Shown: positions 12,435 through 23,070 of the stretch, in pieces
Layout of the letters: each line of letters begins with the position of its first letter
How positions within the stretch are numbered: the stretch's first letter is position 1
Assembly (NCBI GenBank): GCA_028583685.1
Contig: JAMXIF010001183.1
Location: 11,340,021 to 11,404,020 of the forward strand
DNA length: 64,000 bases
Reading direction: 5' to 3'
DNA from: Petaurus breviceps papuanus
Taxonomy: Eukaryota; Chordata; Mammalia; Diprotodontia; Petauridae
The notes under the pieces: model-generated
Database searches by the model: none
What the model was told of the DNA's origin: nothing
The model's input: the letters and a program-made list of their open reading frames with translations, nothing else
Program-made: the position numbers and the translations under genes

Positions 12435-12553
12435 CCTCCCAAATCCACCCTTATTCTGAATTTCTCTATTTTCATTAAGCACATTTCATGAGAACATTGT
12501 TGAGCTCCTTTCTGTCTCCAGGTTCTTCTCATTGTCCTTGACTCCTCACCCAA
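12435..12553 (+). mobile_element. L2 LINE fragment, C-terminal part of ORF2
   Basis: cccaaatccacccttattct and ttgtccttgactcctcac match the post-RT part of L2 ORF2, which in good copies reads roughly LGVILDSS. It abuts a second L2 piece from further upstream in the element, so the order is rearranged. Confidence 0.6.
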
Positions 12554-12690
12554 CTGAAAATGCTCTCTTTAAGGTTCTTTAAGGTTACCAGTTATCTCTT
12601 AATTACCACATCTGAAGACTTTTTCTCCATCTACATTCCTTTTGACCTCTTTGCCACATGCAATACTGCTGACCGCCCTCTCCTTTGGGT
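12554..12690 (+). mobile_element. L2 LINE fragment, start of RT domain
   Basis: The plus-strand reading includes PFDLFATCNTADRPLL, a decayed version of the L2 motif LLDLSAAFDTVDHPLL at the first RT aspartate block. The upstream sequence (gttatctcttaattaccaca) also fits L2. Confidence 0.65.
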
Positions 12691-12694
12691 TGTT

Positions 12695-13900
12695 GTGTCT
12701 CTGTGTCTGTCTTTGTCTCTCTCTATTTCCCACCCTTCTTCCCCTCCCTGCCTTTTTGACATGGTTCCTGATTCACTGAGGGACCTCTTAAGCGCATGTG
12801 TGCTGAGACTTTGGAGAGACAATGAAAAAGCAGAAAAAAAAAACAGTTTTTGCTCACCGTTTGTTACTGTTTTAAGCTAGCTGGGAACAAGCTAACTGTT
12901 GCCCTCACCTTTGGAATGACCAAGGAAACTATTTTGTTTTGTTTGTTCCTAATACTTCCCCCCATCCTCCCCCAAAAGCATTGTAACTCTAGACTGAAAA
13001 TATATGATACATAATTGCTAGATATCATTCTAGTCCAAAACCTCTCTTGGAGGTAGGGGAATGAAGAAGTGAATGTCCACCTATGCCTTTCCTTCTGCTC
13101 CACAAAAAAAGTAGAAATTGAAGTCTCCCCAGAGAGGGACAGGTGGCACAGATGTGAGATCCTGTCTATCTAAATATGTTCCCTGCAACATAAGCCAATC
13201 CAGATCCCAAAGGTCTGGGACTTCTATGTTAAATGGTGTTGTTAGACAATTGTTTTAACCTGTTTTATTCAAATCCCATATCTTTAATTGCCAATGGGCA
13301 CTCTATTACTTTGTTTACCATTGTAACATGGTCTTCCTATGTTGCTTGGTCCATATGATATATGGATATTGTTACTATACTACATGTAGGTAAATTGTTC
13401 TCTGTGGCATGAACCAGTGAATATCAGACATATCACATAGGTCAGAGAAGATAGTTTTGAAAAGTTAAAAAAGGATAGAAATGTCACTACAGAAATATAG
13501 AAATCTCTCAGGAACAATAGATGACTATATCTGGATTACCTGAGAAACCAGGATAAAAGTTGTCACTAAATAGCATGTTAGATTCTAAAGTTACAGTTGC
13601 TGAAATTTTATTTTTTCATAGAACTTTTAACAATAGAAAACATTCCAAAAGTCCTTTGGCATATAATGTCACTAGTGGCAGCTCAGTCTTGAATTTGAAA
13701 AGATGTAGTTGTGTGTAATTACTATTTGAGTGTATTTTATGTCTCTAGTTACTCGTATCTGTCATTGAAACAATTATAAATAAGTTGCATTGACAGAACT
13801 ACTTTCACTATACAAAGTAAGGAAGAACAATTGAGAAATGTTTCAATACTATAACTTTTCCAATCAACTATTCTCGTGCAAGTAAAGGAATGAAGGAACC
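12695..13900. other. No recognised feature
   Basis: A CT-rich stretch near 12700-12760 is followed by unique-looking AT-rich sequence. It may hold further decayed L2, but no diagnostic block is left. Confidence 0.35.
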
Positions 13901-13904
13901 AGTA

Positions 13905-14090
13905 ATATTAATAGCTAGGGTTTATATAATGCTTTAAGGTTTGTAGAGTGCTTAACAAATATTATTTCAGGCTGTTGTTATCCCCATTTTAGAGATGAGA
14001 AAATTGAGGTAAAAAGAGGTTAAATGCCTTGCCCAGGGTCAAGGAGCTAGGACACATTAAAACTCAGGTCTTTCTGCCACCTAGCTGCAT
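13905..14090 (-). repeat. MIR/CORE-SINE fossil
   Basis: Antisense copy: taatgctttaaggtttgtag, ccccattttagagatgag, ccttgcccagggtcaaggag and the head tctgccacctagctgc. Confidence 0.75.
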
Positions 14091-14135
14091 ATACATACTA
14101 ACATACATACATACAAACATATATATCCCATATAC
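14087..14135. repeat. CATA-rich low-complexity tract
   Basis: Interrupted catacata/atat words immediately next to the MIR head. Confidence 0.6.
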
Positions 14136-14191
14136 ATGTTTTCTCTCATTTTCTTCCAAAGGAACCTGCCTTTCCCTCAGGATTCTGTTTT

Positions 14192-14350
14192 TTTCTTTTT
14201 CTTTTTTGCTTTTTGGAGGGCAATTGGGGTTAAGTGACTTCCCCAAAGTAACATGGCTAGTAAGTGTGTCAAGTGTCTGAGGCCTCATTTGAACTCAGAT
14301 CCTCCTGACTCCATGGCCGGTGCTCTATTCACTGAGCCACCTAGCCACCC
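14192..14350 (-). repeat. tRNA-derived SINE (ctgtgtgacc subfamily)
   Basis: Antisense copy with a T-rich tail, gggcaattggggttaagtga, cctcctgactcc and the head gagccacctagccacc. The flanking duplication is caggattctgtttt at 14178-14191 and caggattctatttt at 14351-14364, with one mismatch. Confidence 0.9.
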
Positions 14351-14364
14351 CAGGATTCTATTTT

Positions 14365-14799
14365 CTAAATAATTAAGTTAAAAATGATCAATTTTTTTCA
14401 TTTTACATTTGTTCATAACTCCTTATCATAGTATGTCAGGAAACTTAATCTGATTGAAACATGTTTTGTTTTATAGGGCTAATAAGATAAACACCAAAGA
14501 TGATTCTATAGTCATGTTTCCTCCTTTCTTTTCCACAACTGAAAGTACTGCATATGGCATTTCTGTTATACAAAAGGTTAAACAGACTTTGAATGAACTA
14601 GCCTAGAAATATCAGGATGATTTATAACATTTGCTTCTAGAGGAAAATGAGTTGAGTTCTAAATAATCTGCTTATTACCTTAGAACACAATCCTTTTCTA
14701 AGCCAAAGATTATGTGGCATTTTTTATGACAATAATCATTACTCCCATTGATATAACATTCTTCTCCTCGTCATCCAACATGGCATTACCTTCATTTTG
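14365..14799. other. No recognised feature
   Basis: Unique-looking AT-rich sequence. Confidence 0.4.
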
Positions 14800-14935
14800 A
14801 CACATGGGAGGAGGGGGAATTCATGCAGAACAACATTAACAAAACTTTCTGAAGTCATAAATCTTTTAAGGGCAGAATGAAGATTCAAACCCAGGTCTCT
14901 TGATTTCAATTTGAGCTACCCCATAGCACCTTCTC
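14800..14935 (-). repeat. Decayed MIR-like fragment
   Basis: Only gaagattcaaacccaggtct and its 3' neighbour gatttcaa remain recognisable as an antisense MIR B-box region. Confidence 0.4.
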
Positions 14936-14999
14936 TTACTGATGTCCTGCTTTGTAATGACATACTTATTATTTCCCTTCTGCTTTTTTCATATTAAAT

Positions 15000-15115
15000 T
15001 TGACTGTTGGAAAGCAAGGGTTCTACCATTTCCTTTTGTACCCTTATAAGTGCCTAATTCTGGTGCTACAGAGAGAGAACACAATCAGGAAGTGCTCATT
15101 GAATGAATATATCTC
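15000..15115 (+). mobile_element. L2 3' end fragment
   Basis: Sense L2 3' terminus pattern: ggaaagcaagggttctacca, then ttttgtaccctta, then aagtgctcattgaatgaata. Confidence 0.45.
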
Positions 15116-15224
15116 AAGGTATCAAAATATTTGGTAAATGCTATGCTGACGGCATCAATATAGAAAAGAAAGGTTATCATTAGCTGTTTTACAAATAAAG
15201 AAGCAAAATGCTTCTTGGAGGAGA

Positions 15225-15385
15225 ATGAGTACTAGATTTGGAACCTGAAGACTTTGGGTTTAAATTCCAGCCTGTCCATTTGGACAAATTCCTTTATTTC
15301 TCTGAGCCTCAGTTTTCCAATTTATAAAATGAGAGGGAGGGAGACTAGATGATTTCTAAGATCCTATATAAATCTATCATCCTAA
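15225..15385 (+). repeat. MIR/CORE-SINE fossil
   Basis: Sense copy from gagtactagatttggaacct through tctgagcctcagttttccaa to a tail (gactagatgatttctaagat) typical of the marsupial MIR variants. Confidence 0.75.
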
Positions 15386-15429
15386 AACCCACACTTGTTC
15401 ATGGATACAAATTCAGAAAGCAAACAAAT

Positions 15430-16090
15430 GTAATATCTTTGTGCTGCATGAAATGAGGAAAGGGATAATTTCAGATACGTGGGAAAGGCTTGTTTGAACT
15501 GAAACAGAGTGAAGTAAGCAGAAACAAAAGAACAATTTTATACTAGAGCATATACAAGGTGGATAATTTTCAAGATTTACAGACTGATGAAGAGTGAAAT
15601 GAGCGAAACCAGAAAAATGTGTACAATAAAACTATGAAAATAAACTTGGAAAGCTTTAAAAACTCTGATTAATGTGGTGACCATCCATGATTTCAGAGGA
15701 CTGATGATGAAGCATACTACCCACCTCCTGACAGAGAAGAGAAGGATTCAAGAAGGTGGATGAGAAATGTTTTAAAAATGTGTCCAGTGAGAGGAATTTG
15801 TTTTCCTTGACCCTTCATGTTTGTTACAAGGAATTTGTTGGTTTTATTCAAATAAGGGATTGAAGGGAGAAACTGGAATGGATGAGGAATCCTCTTCTAG
15901 AAAACAAGGAAAATCAAGGAAAACAAAGAAATCAATGTTGATGCATCTTTAGTAATTCATTCAATATCATGTTAGACTAGAAGTCTATATACAGTTTTGA
16001 TTATTTCACTTTGTAAAGGGCTGGGAGGGAGATAGAGTGGATTTAAAGAAAAATAAGAAAGGTAAAGGGACCAAAAATAAATTATCCAAA
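15430..16090 (+). mobile_element. L1-like 3' UTR fragment
   Basis: gaagagtgaaatgagcgaaa, tgtgtacaataaaact, ggactgatgatgaagcatac and cacctcctgacagag follow the order of the 3' end of marsupial L1s. A related block (gagtgaagtaagcagaaaca) precedes it at 15508, so part of the motif is present twice. It ends with an A-rich tail. Confidence 0.5.
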
Positions 16091-16119
16091 GAAAGGCCAA
16101 ATCCAGATAAAGCAACCAC

Positions 16120-16215
16120 AATAAACAATCATAACAACAATAATGATACTTTATTTAATGTTTACTATCTGCCAGGCTTTATGCTAAGAGCTTTACAATT
16201 ATTATCTCATTTGAA
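16120..16215 (-). repeat. MIR fragment
   Basis: Antisense MIR 3' end: tttaatgtttactatctgcc, then gctttatgctaagagcttta and cattatctcat-type sequence, then truncated. Confidence 0.65.
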
Positions 16216-16219
16216 GGAT

Positions 16220-16878
16220 GTCTTAAATGGTTGCTCTTCAATGTGTAAATTCAATAAACAATTTAAAAATTGGCAAGTTTTCTGAAAACCTAGTAGACAT
16301 AAACAGATGCTTATTAGGAAGGTAGCATCAGAAAATAGTATTGATTAATTGTGTTGTTGTTTTGTTTTTTAAGTTTACAAAAGCAAAAGTGGAATTCTAA
16401 CATTTTGAAGCTTTGGGTGCTAGTTATAAGGGGCATTAGAGAGAACTTATTGTGGAAAGGCAAACGATCAGGGTAGGTATAACCCACCTGGGTGTCACCA
16501 AAGTGTCTTGGGCTCTTCCCACTACTAGTGTGCCACTCTTTACAGATTGAGTGAGGCCAAATTATTGTGCAAAGATGACCTTGAGCATAACAGCCACTTC
16601 ACTCCAAGATTTCAAGTCCTAAACCTTTAGGCAAAAGGTCTCAAGAGAGAGCTCTCCCTCTATACAATGCTCCTTAGCACAAAAGAACAAAAAGCTCCTA
16701 AAATAGGAATACTGAAAACTTTGCTTTGCAAATAATTCATTCAATTGTAATCTGTGCAATTCCAAGACAGAAAAGGTTTTAAAACCTATTTTTATTTTTT
16801 TCTCCTCATCCTCTAATTCCTTCATTTTTTTTCAGAAAGAGATAAATACAAAAATAAAAGTGATTTTAAATGGTTTCT
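16220..16878. other. No recognised feature
   Basis: Unique-looking sequence with no supported element. Confidence 0.35.
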
Positions 16879-16879
16879 T

Positions 16880-17010
16880 TGGAAAGAAAACCTTCCCTTC
16901 TTCTTAAATTCCCTAGTACTGTTGAAAGTACGACCATCCTCCCAATCACTCAGGTTTGTAACCTCCGCTTTATCTTCTGCTAATTTCTGGTACCCTTCCA
17001 GCTCCATATC
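16880..17010 (+). mobile_element. L2 LINE fragment, C-terminal part of ORF2
   Basis: ttaaattccctagtactgtt, gaccatcctcccaatcactc and aggtttgtaacctccg match the same L2 segment as at 12435-12553 and 17690-17760, giving three copies of one region within 5.3 kb. Confidence 0.65.
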
Positions 17011-17492
17011 TAATCGATAATCAAGTCTTGTCATTGCTGTCTTAGTAACATGACTTCTATGTACTTCACAGAACATATTGCCTTGTCTTTCAGAATGTTA
17101 ACTTTAGAAGAGACTTTAGAGACTATTTAATCCAATCCATGCTTGATTTTTTTGTTTTTGTTTGTTTGTTTTTCTTGTTCCAGATGAAAAACTGATCTCC
17201 CTCTCTCATGGGTTAATTCCACGATTGCTTCATTCCCAAACCCTTATTCTCTGAACTAAAACCTATTTCCTCAGTTGGAGCACTAGCTGAAATGGAAAAC
17301 GCCTTGATGAAGTCTTCTGTGACCACTCTAGTCCACTCTGACTTCTCCTTTTTCTATAAACCAGAGCACTTACGCCTGGTACTGTACAAGTTAATGCTGA
17401 ATGGTTCTGTTTCATTTAGCTTAATTTGGTCCTCATGACTACTCTGTAAGTTCTTTGAGACCATTTCCAACTGCTTATTAGGTATCTGGAAT

Positions 17493-17505
17493 ATTTGTGT
17501 GTGTA

Positions 17506-17566
<61 letters not shown>

Positions 17567-17670
17567 ATGAGTGTATAATATATACATATACAATGCATAC
17601 ACATATATACATACATGTGGATATATGTCTATGTATATACATATATAATATACACACAATACACAATATT
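17493..17670. repeat. Compound (GT)n(AT)n(GT)n microsatellite
   Basis: A GT run, an AT run and a second GT run, followed by decaying TATACA words. Cysteine/valine and threonine/histidine open frames on both strands here are products of the repeat. Confidence 0.95.
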
Positions 17671-17689
17671 TCTCCCAAATCCTTCCCTC

Positions 17690-18510
17690 CTTCTTTCTGT
17701 TACTGTCAAAGGTACCACCATCTACCCAGGATTGCAAATTAGGTGTCTTTCTCATCTGTTCATTTTTTTCTCACTCCCCCTCATATCCAATCAGTGTCAA
17801 AGTCTGTCATTTTTTATCTTCAAAACATCTCTCACATATGCCCTTTTCTCTACCTCTGCCACCACCCTGATGCAAGAACTCATCACTTCAGCCCTAGACC
17901 ACTGCAGTAACCTGCTGCCTGGTCTCCCTGCCATAAATCTCTCTCTACTCCAAGCCATGCTCTACTCAGCTGTGAAAGTCGTCTTCCTAAAACACAGATC
18001 TGACAACATCAACCCTCTTTTCAACAATTTCCAGAGGCTTCCAGTTGCCTCCAGCAGCAAATAGAAAATTCCTTGGCATTCAAAGCCTCTTACAACCTGT
18101 GCCCCTACTACTGTTCCGGACTTCCACAATGCAGTTACACTGGGCTCCTTGCCAATCCTTGCACAGGAGACCCCATCTCCCCACATCTGACATCCAAGCA
18201 TTTTCTGACTATCACCACTTCCTGGAAGGCTCTCTTCCCTCATCTCCATTGCCCAGTTTCCCTGGTTTCCTTCAAGTCTCAATTAAATACTCGCTTTCTT
18301 CAAGAAGCCCTTCCCAGTCCTTTTCCTTCTTAGGTCTTTTCTTCTCAGATCAGCCCCCAATTTATCCTGTATAAATCTTGTCCATACATATTATTTGAAT
18401 GTTGTCTCCCCCCAAAGACTCTGATTACCTTAAAAGCAGGGTCTGTTTTTTAAACCTCACACAATGCTTGTCACATAACAGATGATTAATTAATGTTAAG
18501 TGATTGACGG
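17690..18510 (+). mobile_element. L2 LINE, 3' end with C-terminal ORF2
   Basis: Longest sense L2 piece here. It runs from the segment accaccatctacccaggatt through ORF2 codons reading ALDHCSNLLPGLPAINLSLL, then LAFKASYNLCP, to a 3' UTR with aaaagcagggtctgttttt and a terminal ttaattaatgttaagtgatt. Frames are broken. It is 5' truncated, as most LINE copies are. Confidence 0.8.
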
Positions 18511-18514
18511 ACAA

Positions 18515-19600
18515 GAACATTCTATTAATTATACCCATTCCAAATATGTGAAAAAATGTCAGTCAGAGAATCTCTGTAATTGAACCTTTTATATTCATTC
18601 CTATATTTATCTGTCATGTCATGTCCCTATGGAGACATAGCATGTCCCAAAGGCAAGGCTAGTGAGGGGAGGAGAGAGAAAGTAAAACAGAAGCAAAGGT
18701 GGCTGGGAAGAACAAGTCCTATGCATTCATCATCCAACGTGGGAACCATCTGACACAAGCTCCGACATGCCTTATCAGGTGGACACTTATTATGCACTCC
18801 TTTGTTGGGCCTGACCCTGTATAGCAATGCTCAAATCACACAGCACAACACCTGCACGCCCTTTGGCTAAAACGTGAAAGCAACACTCAACACACTATTT
18901 CCTGGGTTAAGTCTGAGGAATTAACACTCCACACCTGTTCCCCTTCCATGAACTGATTGCAAACTGAGTAGAATTCCAGAAGTTTACAGACACCAGCTCC
19001 CCTCTGTGCATCACATTTCACATGTGAATGTTCTAGAATGACCCATCGTCCTTGGTACCTTGATTGTTTTTCCCATCTCTCCTTTGTCCTCACTGTTGAG
19101 CAAACAGGACTGCTCTAGCCACTTCACAAAGCACTCTCTCTTTTTAGCAAATCACATGGTAACCATCTCAAGCATAGTAACGTGTCTAAAATATGCTCTG
19201 GCTCTTCCTGTATACGTGTGCATTTCTATCTTACTTTGCATAGAATGATTCCTATTTCTGCATTCAGAAACCAAGAGTACTCCATTCTGCTTCGAGCTTT
19301 ATAGCTTGACTCGAAGATTGCATCGTAGCAGATTATTGCTTTAGAATGGGAATTTCAGAAGAAGCAGAAATGGCTACTAATCATAGGTTAAAAAATGAGG
19401 CTAATTAGACAAAGGTTTCATGTGGTCACTGTTTTTGAAACTTTTTTTTCTCCTCAAGCTCCTTTTCTGAAAATGAACATTTTATTGTGTCTCTGAACGC
19501 TATAAAGAAGACAAGAGGAGGAGTGGACTTGTGGTTTCACACGTGTAGGGATCTCACAGGTAAACAATTTCCCTCTACTATTCAGGTCAACACCTCTGCA
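18515..19600. other. No recognised feature
   Basis: Unique-looking intronic sequence with somewhat higher GC near 18640-18900. No open frame with domain content. Confidence 0.4.
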
Positions 19601-19608
19601 ACTATAGG

Positions 19609-19767
19609 CTAGGGTGGGGAGCCTGTGGCCTTGAGGCTGCATGTGGCCTTCTAAATCCTTAAGTGTAGCCTTTTGACTAAATCCAAATTTGACAGAACAA
19701 GTTAAATTTGGATTCAGTCAAAAGGCCACACTTCAGGATCTAGAAGGCCATAGGAACCCCACCCCTG
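19609..19767. mobile_element. Palindromic hAT-like MITE
   Basis: A 159-base element whose arms are near-perfect inverted repeats. The arm at 19644-19690 (tggccttctaaatccttaag onward) pairs with 19704-19750, around a 13-base loop. The ends, ctagggtgggg and the complement of cccacccctg, suggest hAT-type termini. The flanking 8-mers match only partly, so the duplication has decayed. A transcript would fold into a long hairpin. Confidence 0.7.
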
Positions 19768-19774
19768 TCTTAGA

Positions 19775-19905
19775 GTCACCTAGAACACTGTAAACCTATT
19801 TGCAGAGAGTCATATGCCAGTAAATGTTAGAAGCAAGATTTGAAACCAAGTTTTCCTGGCTAAGAGGCCAGCTCTCTATCCACACTACGTCATGTTAGCT
19901 TTTGC
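19775..19905 (-). repeat. MIR fragment
   Basis: Antisense MIR: ccagtaaatgttagaagcaa, gatttgaaaccaagttttcc and ggccagctctctatccacac. It starts just after the MITE. Confidence 0.7.
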
Positions 19906-19909
19906 AGAG

Positions 19910-20860
19910 AAGAATAACCTAGAAAACAGAATATTATATCTCATATCTACATAATGGAACATGGTATTATTTTGCTGTAATGTTGACCGTTATACCTGAT
20001 CTCAAGCTATTTTGCATAAGAATATGCTTTCCACTCCAAGTTTAGCAGCTAATAACTCCAAACTAAAACTTGAGAAAAAAACAGTGATTCAAGAAACACT
20101 GAATCTAGAATTTTAAAAAAAGACACAAATTCTAAAATCTTTGAAGTCTTTTATTTGCATGTATGTGTATATGATAAAAAAAAGATCTTTTACCACTCCT
20201 ATTCTTTTTTAATAGCTTCAAAATTTCTGGTTATCTTACAGATTTATTTCTAAAAAGTCTCCTGGACAGTTTTCTAGTCATTTAAGTGCTTTTGCAAAGA
20301 TAATGGCTGTGGGATGATGGGTTTCTCATATGTAATGGGAGTCTGGCCAATGGCATTTCATTCCTAGAGGTCCATACTAAAGAGGCTAGGAACCTGGTTC
20401 CAAAAAAGTATAATTATGTGTAATGGAAAGGCCTTGCCACTCAATTTAGAGCATGAACAGACACTCTAGAATTGGTTCTGGTTTGCTAGACGTTGGTGGT
20501 GAAGAGGCATACTGTTTGTTGGCTGGCTGCTGAAATGGGATGCATTCAAAAAGCCCAAAGTGATCTTCCTCCTTTTTTTCTTTTTTCCTGACAAACTACA
20601 TTGGAGTTTGTGAAGACAAGAAATGCTATATGAGGGAAAAAGGCCTCAGGCCTTTATCTCCCCATCCTGGCCACCACCATATGGCCCACGAATGGCATGG
20701 CCCTGCTATTGGTTCTGTCTCTATTGTGTCTCCTCTTCCTGATTTTATTTTTTTTTAGGTGAAGGAATATTGGAAATGACTACAAACATGAGCTTTGAAA
20801 AGGTGAAATAGCGAGTATCAGAAATCTGAGAGTTGGAATCCATATAAGAGAAATGATTAT
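19910..20860. other. No recognised feature
   Basis: Unique-looking sequence. A GC-richer patch at 20640-20730 carries no exon signal that I recognise. Confidence 0.35.
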
Positions 20861-20869
20861 TAATAACCA

Positions 20870-21730
20870 GTGATTGGGGAGATTCAAGTTTCCCCCTTTT
20901 TCTTTTATCCTCTTTTCAAGACCTCAGCCTCTAAAGGTTGGGCTAACCTCCTCTATCCAGACACCACTCAGGTGGGGAAGACCTGGTGCTCTACTCAGGT
21001 TTGGGTGGGGATAATTTTTTTGAGTAGATTGCCCAAGGCTTGGGGTAACTTAAAAGTAAATAATATAATCAAAGTTCAGGTCCAACCTCTCATTATAATA
21101 TTCATTCTCTCATTAACTGTTAACCATAGCTGACTGCCATCCTCAGGAACACCTCTCTTCCAATTGGTATCTAAACCATGAGTCTACTGTAGCCATAATT
21201 GTCTTTGGTTTAAGAGAGAGACAGTCAAATGGCCATCCTTTTATTAAAACACTGGCATTATCAATAAAATGATTATATTACCCATAAATTATGTCTCTCG
21301 AAACTTTTAAAATGCCACACATGCCAAGATTTGTATTTGCTCAGTGACTACCACATTTGGAAGTGAGGTGAATACATTGTAGAAATTTTTTTTAAGGTTG
21401 GGCTTATACTCCCTAGAGACCAAGGTGGTATAGGTGAAAGTATGTCCATAGGTTTGGGGTGAAAATATCTATACCTTCTCTCTGTTTATTTATAATAAAT
21501 ATCCCTTTGTAAAATGTTCATTTTGTTAAGTGAAACTGAAACAACAGTCAGTGGTGGTTGACACTGAGGAAAAAACAGTGAAGGCAACAAATGGACACGA
21601 GCTGATAGCAGTAGAGAAAATCACCCCAACTCCTTGGCCATATCCTTAGAATCCTGAGGGGGAGATATAGCCAGCCTCACTCCGAATGAGTCTGGTTACA
21701 CAAACAAAGACAGTGTTCTTAGGCTGGAGT
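20870..21730. other. Unclassified repeat-like block
   Basis: A block of even texture that contains aataaatatccctttgtaaa near 21495, a polyadenylation-like word set as found near the ends of some LTR-type or other interspersed elements. I cannot assign a family. No protein domain is visible in its open frames. Confidence 0.25.
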
Positions 21731-21959
21731 CCTTCCCTTACAGTTTTCCTGAATCCTTCATCTCCATTTTCTATATACCTCCTCCTATCAGCTATAGAAA
21801 TTGAATTGAACTGAACTAATCAAATTTAATTTGAAGATTTGCAATAGTCTTTGACTGAAAGCATCAAAATTCTGGGCAGCAAAAGCATTTCCAAGATGTT
21901 AATCTTATATGCAGTTTTTTTTTCCTCCAAATACAATTCCAACTTCTTTCATACCCTAA

Positions 21960-22065
21960 TAAATAATAATAATACCTACATTTCTGAAACACTTTAAGGT
22001 TTGTAAATCAATTTACATATATCATCTCATCTCATCCTTTGAACAGCCCTGGAGGATAGATGTTA
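21960..22065 (-). repeat. MIR fragment
   Basis: Antisense MIR 3' half: aaacactttaaggtttgtaa, tatatcatctcatctcatcc and gccctggaggatagatg. Confidence 0.7.
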
Positions 22066-22504
22066 TTTCATCAGGCCTTATGGGAAAGAAAAGAAGTGAC
22101 AATGACGGTCTTCTGCGAACACAGTTTTATAGCTTATGATTTAGGTGTCCAGAAGAAAATATAACTTTCTTGGTACTCTTTCCTGTTACTGTTTTTCTTG
22201 AGGACATCCAGTGCCTATAGTTTCAACACATTCTTATCCATGATCTCTCCACATCCACAATTCAATCCAATCCAGATCTGGTACTGGGATAGCAGTGGAT
22301 ATGCTTTTATGTTGTGAATATTTTGTCAGCTAGCCCATGAATTGTGATGAAAAGCACATCAGTGCCCTAAAGCAAGATAAACCCAGGAGTCTAACAAACC
22401 TTGAGGGCAATTAAATCCGGGATTCTGTGGTTTTATTACGATAATAGATGCAGACAAATATGAATGCACAAAGGGAGGGTGAAAAGGTCTGGGGGAGGGA
22501 AGGG

Positions 22505-22645
22505 GAAGACAATATATCATATATGTATTATGAATATATATGCATATATATATACACATGCACACACACATATATATACATTTGTATGTGCGTATGTCTA
22601 TGTATATATGTAGTGGTTATATATATAATTATATGTATATATAAG
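22505..22645. repeat. TA/CA/TG-rich low-complexity tract
   Basis: Interrupted atat, cacaca and gtatg words. The open frames crossing it are artefacts of the repeat. Confidence 0.85.
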
Positions 22646-22679
22646 AATGAAAAAAGTGAAAATCTAGTCTTCTTTAGGA

Positions 22680-22765
22680 AGTAAGCTCCTTGATGAGGAT
22701 TGCTCTAATTTCTGGTTGTTTTTTTTTATTCCCAGCTCCAAGTATAATATTTGTAGAATTGCATT
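22680..22765 (+). mobile_element. L2 3' end fragment
   Basis: taagctccttgatgaggatt, then ttattcccagctccaagta, match the sense L2 3' UTR. Very short, so tentative. Confidence 0.4.
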
Positions 22766-23070
22766 GAATTGAAAGCAGCTGATCAATGAATAGTTTCTAG
22801 TCTCTCCTATACTATATTCAATAGAGATGGGTCTATGATGCCTATTTTTTTTTTTTTTAAGTTTTACTAATGCCTTTTAAAAATATCACAGTCATTTTTT
22901 TGGGAATACTCTTCAACCTTGATTTTTTTCATACTGAACCTTCAAAATAACAATAAAATTAACTTAATATACTCTACACAATGATGGCTCTTGAAATGTT
23001 TGCAACATTTTCCCCTGTTGATCCACAAGCCTTCTCCCTGGTTTAAGGTCAACTTTCTTATCCGTTTTCT

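Noticed and set aside
17354-17755. Threonine/histidine- and cysteine/valine-rich frames
   Set aside because: They are translations of the GT/CA microsatellite.
17962-18374. Overlapping frames of about 100 codons on both strands
   Set aside because: They fall inside the L2 3' end; the residues readable as protein belong to L2 ORF2 in a broken frame.
20870-21730. Firm call of an LTR
   Set aside because: No paired ends, primer-binding site or coding remnants could be shown, so it is listed only as unclassified.
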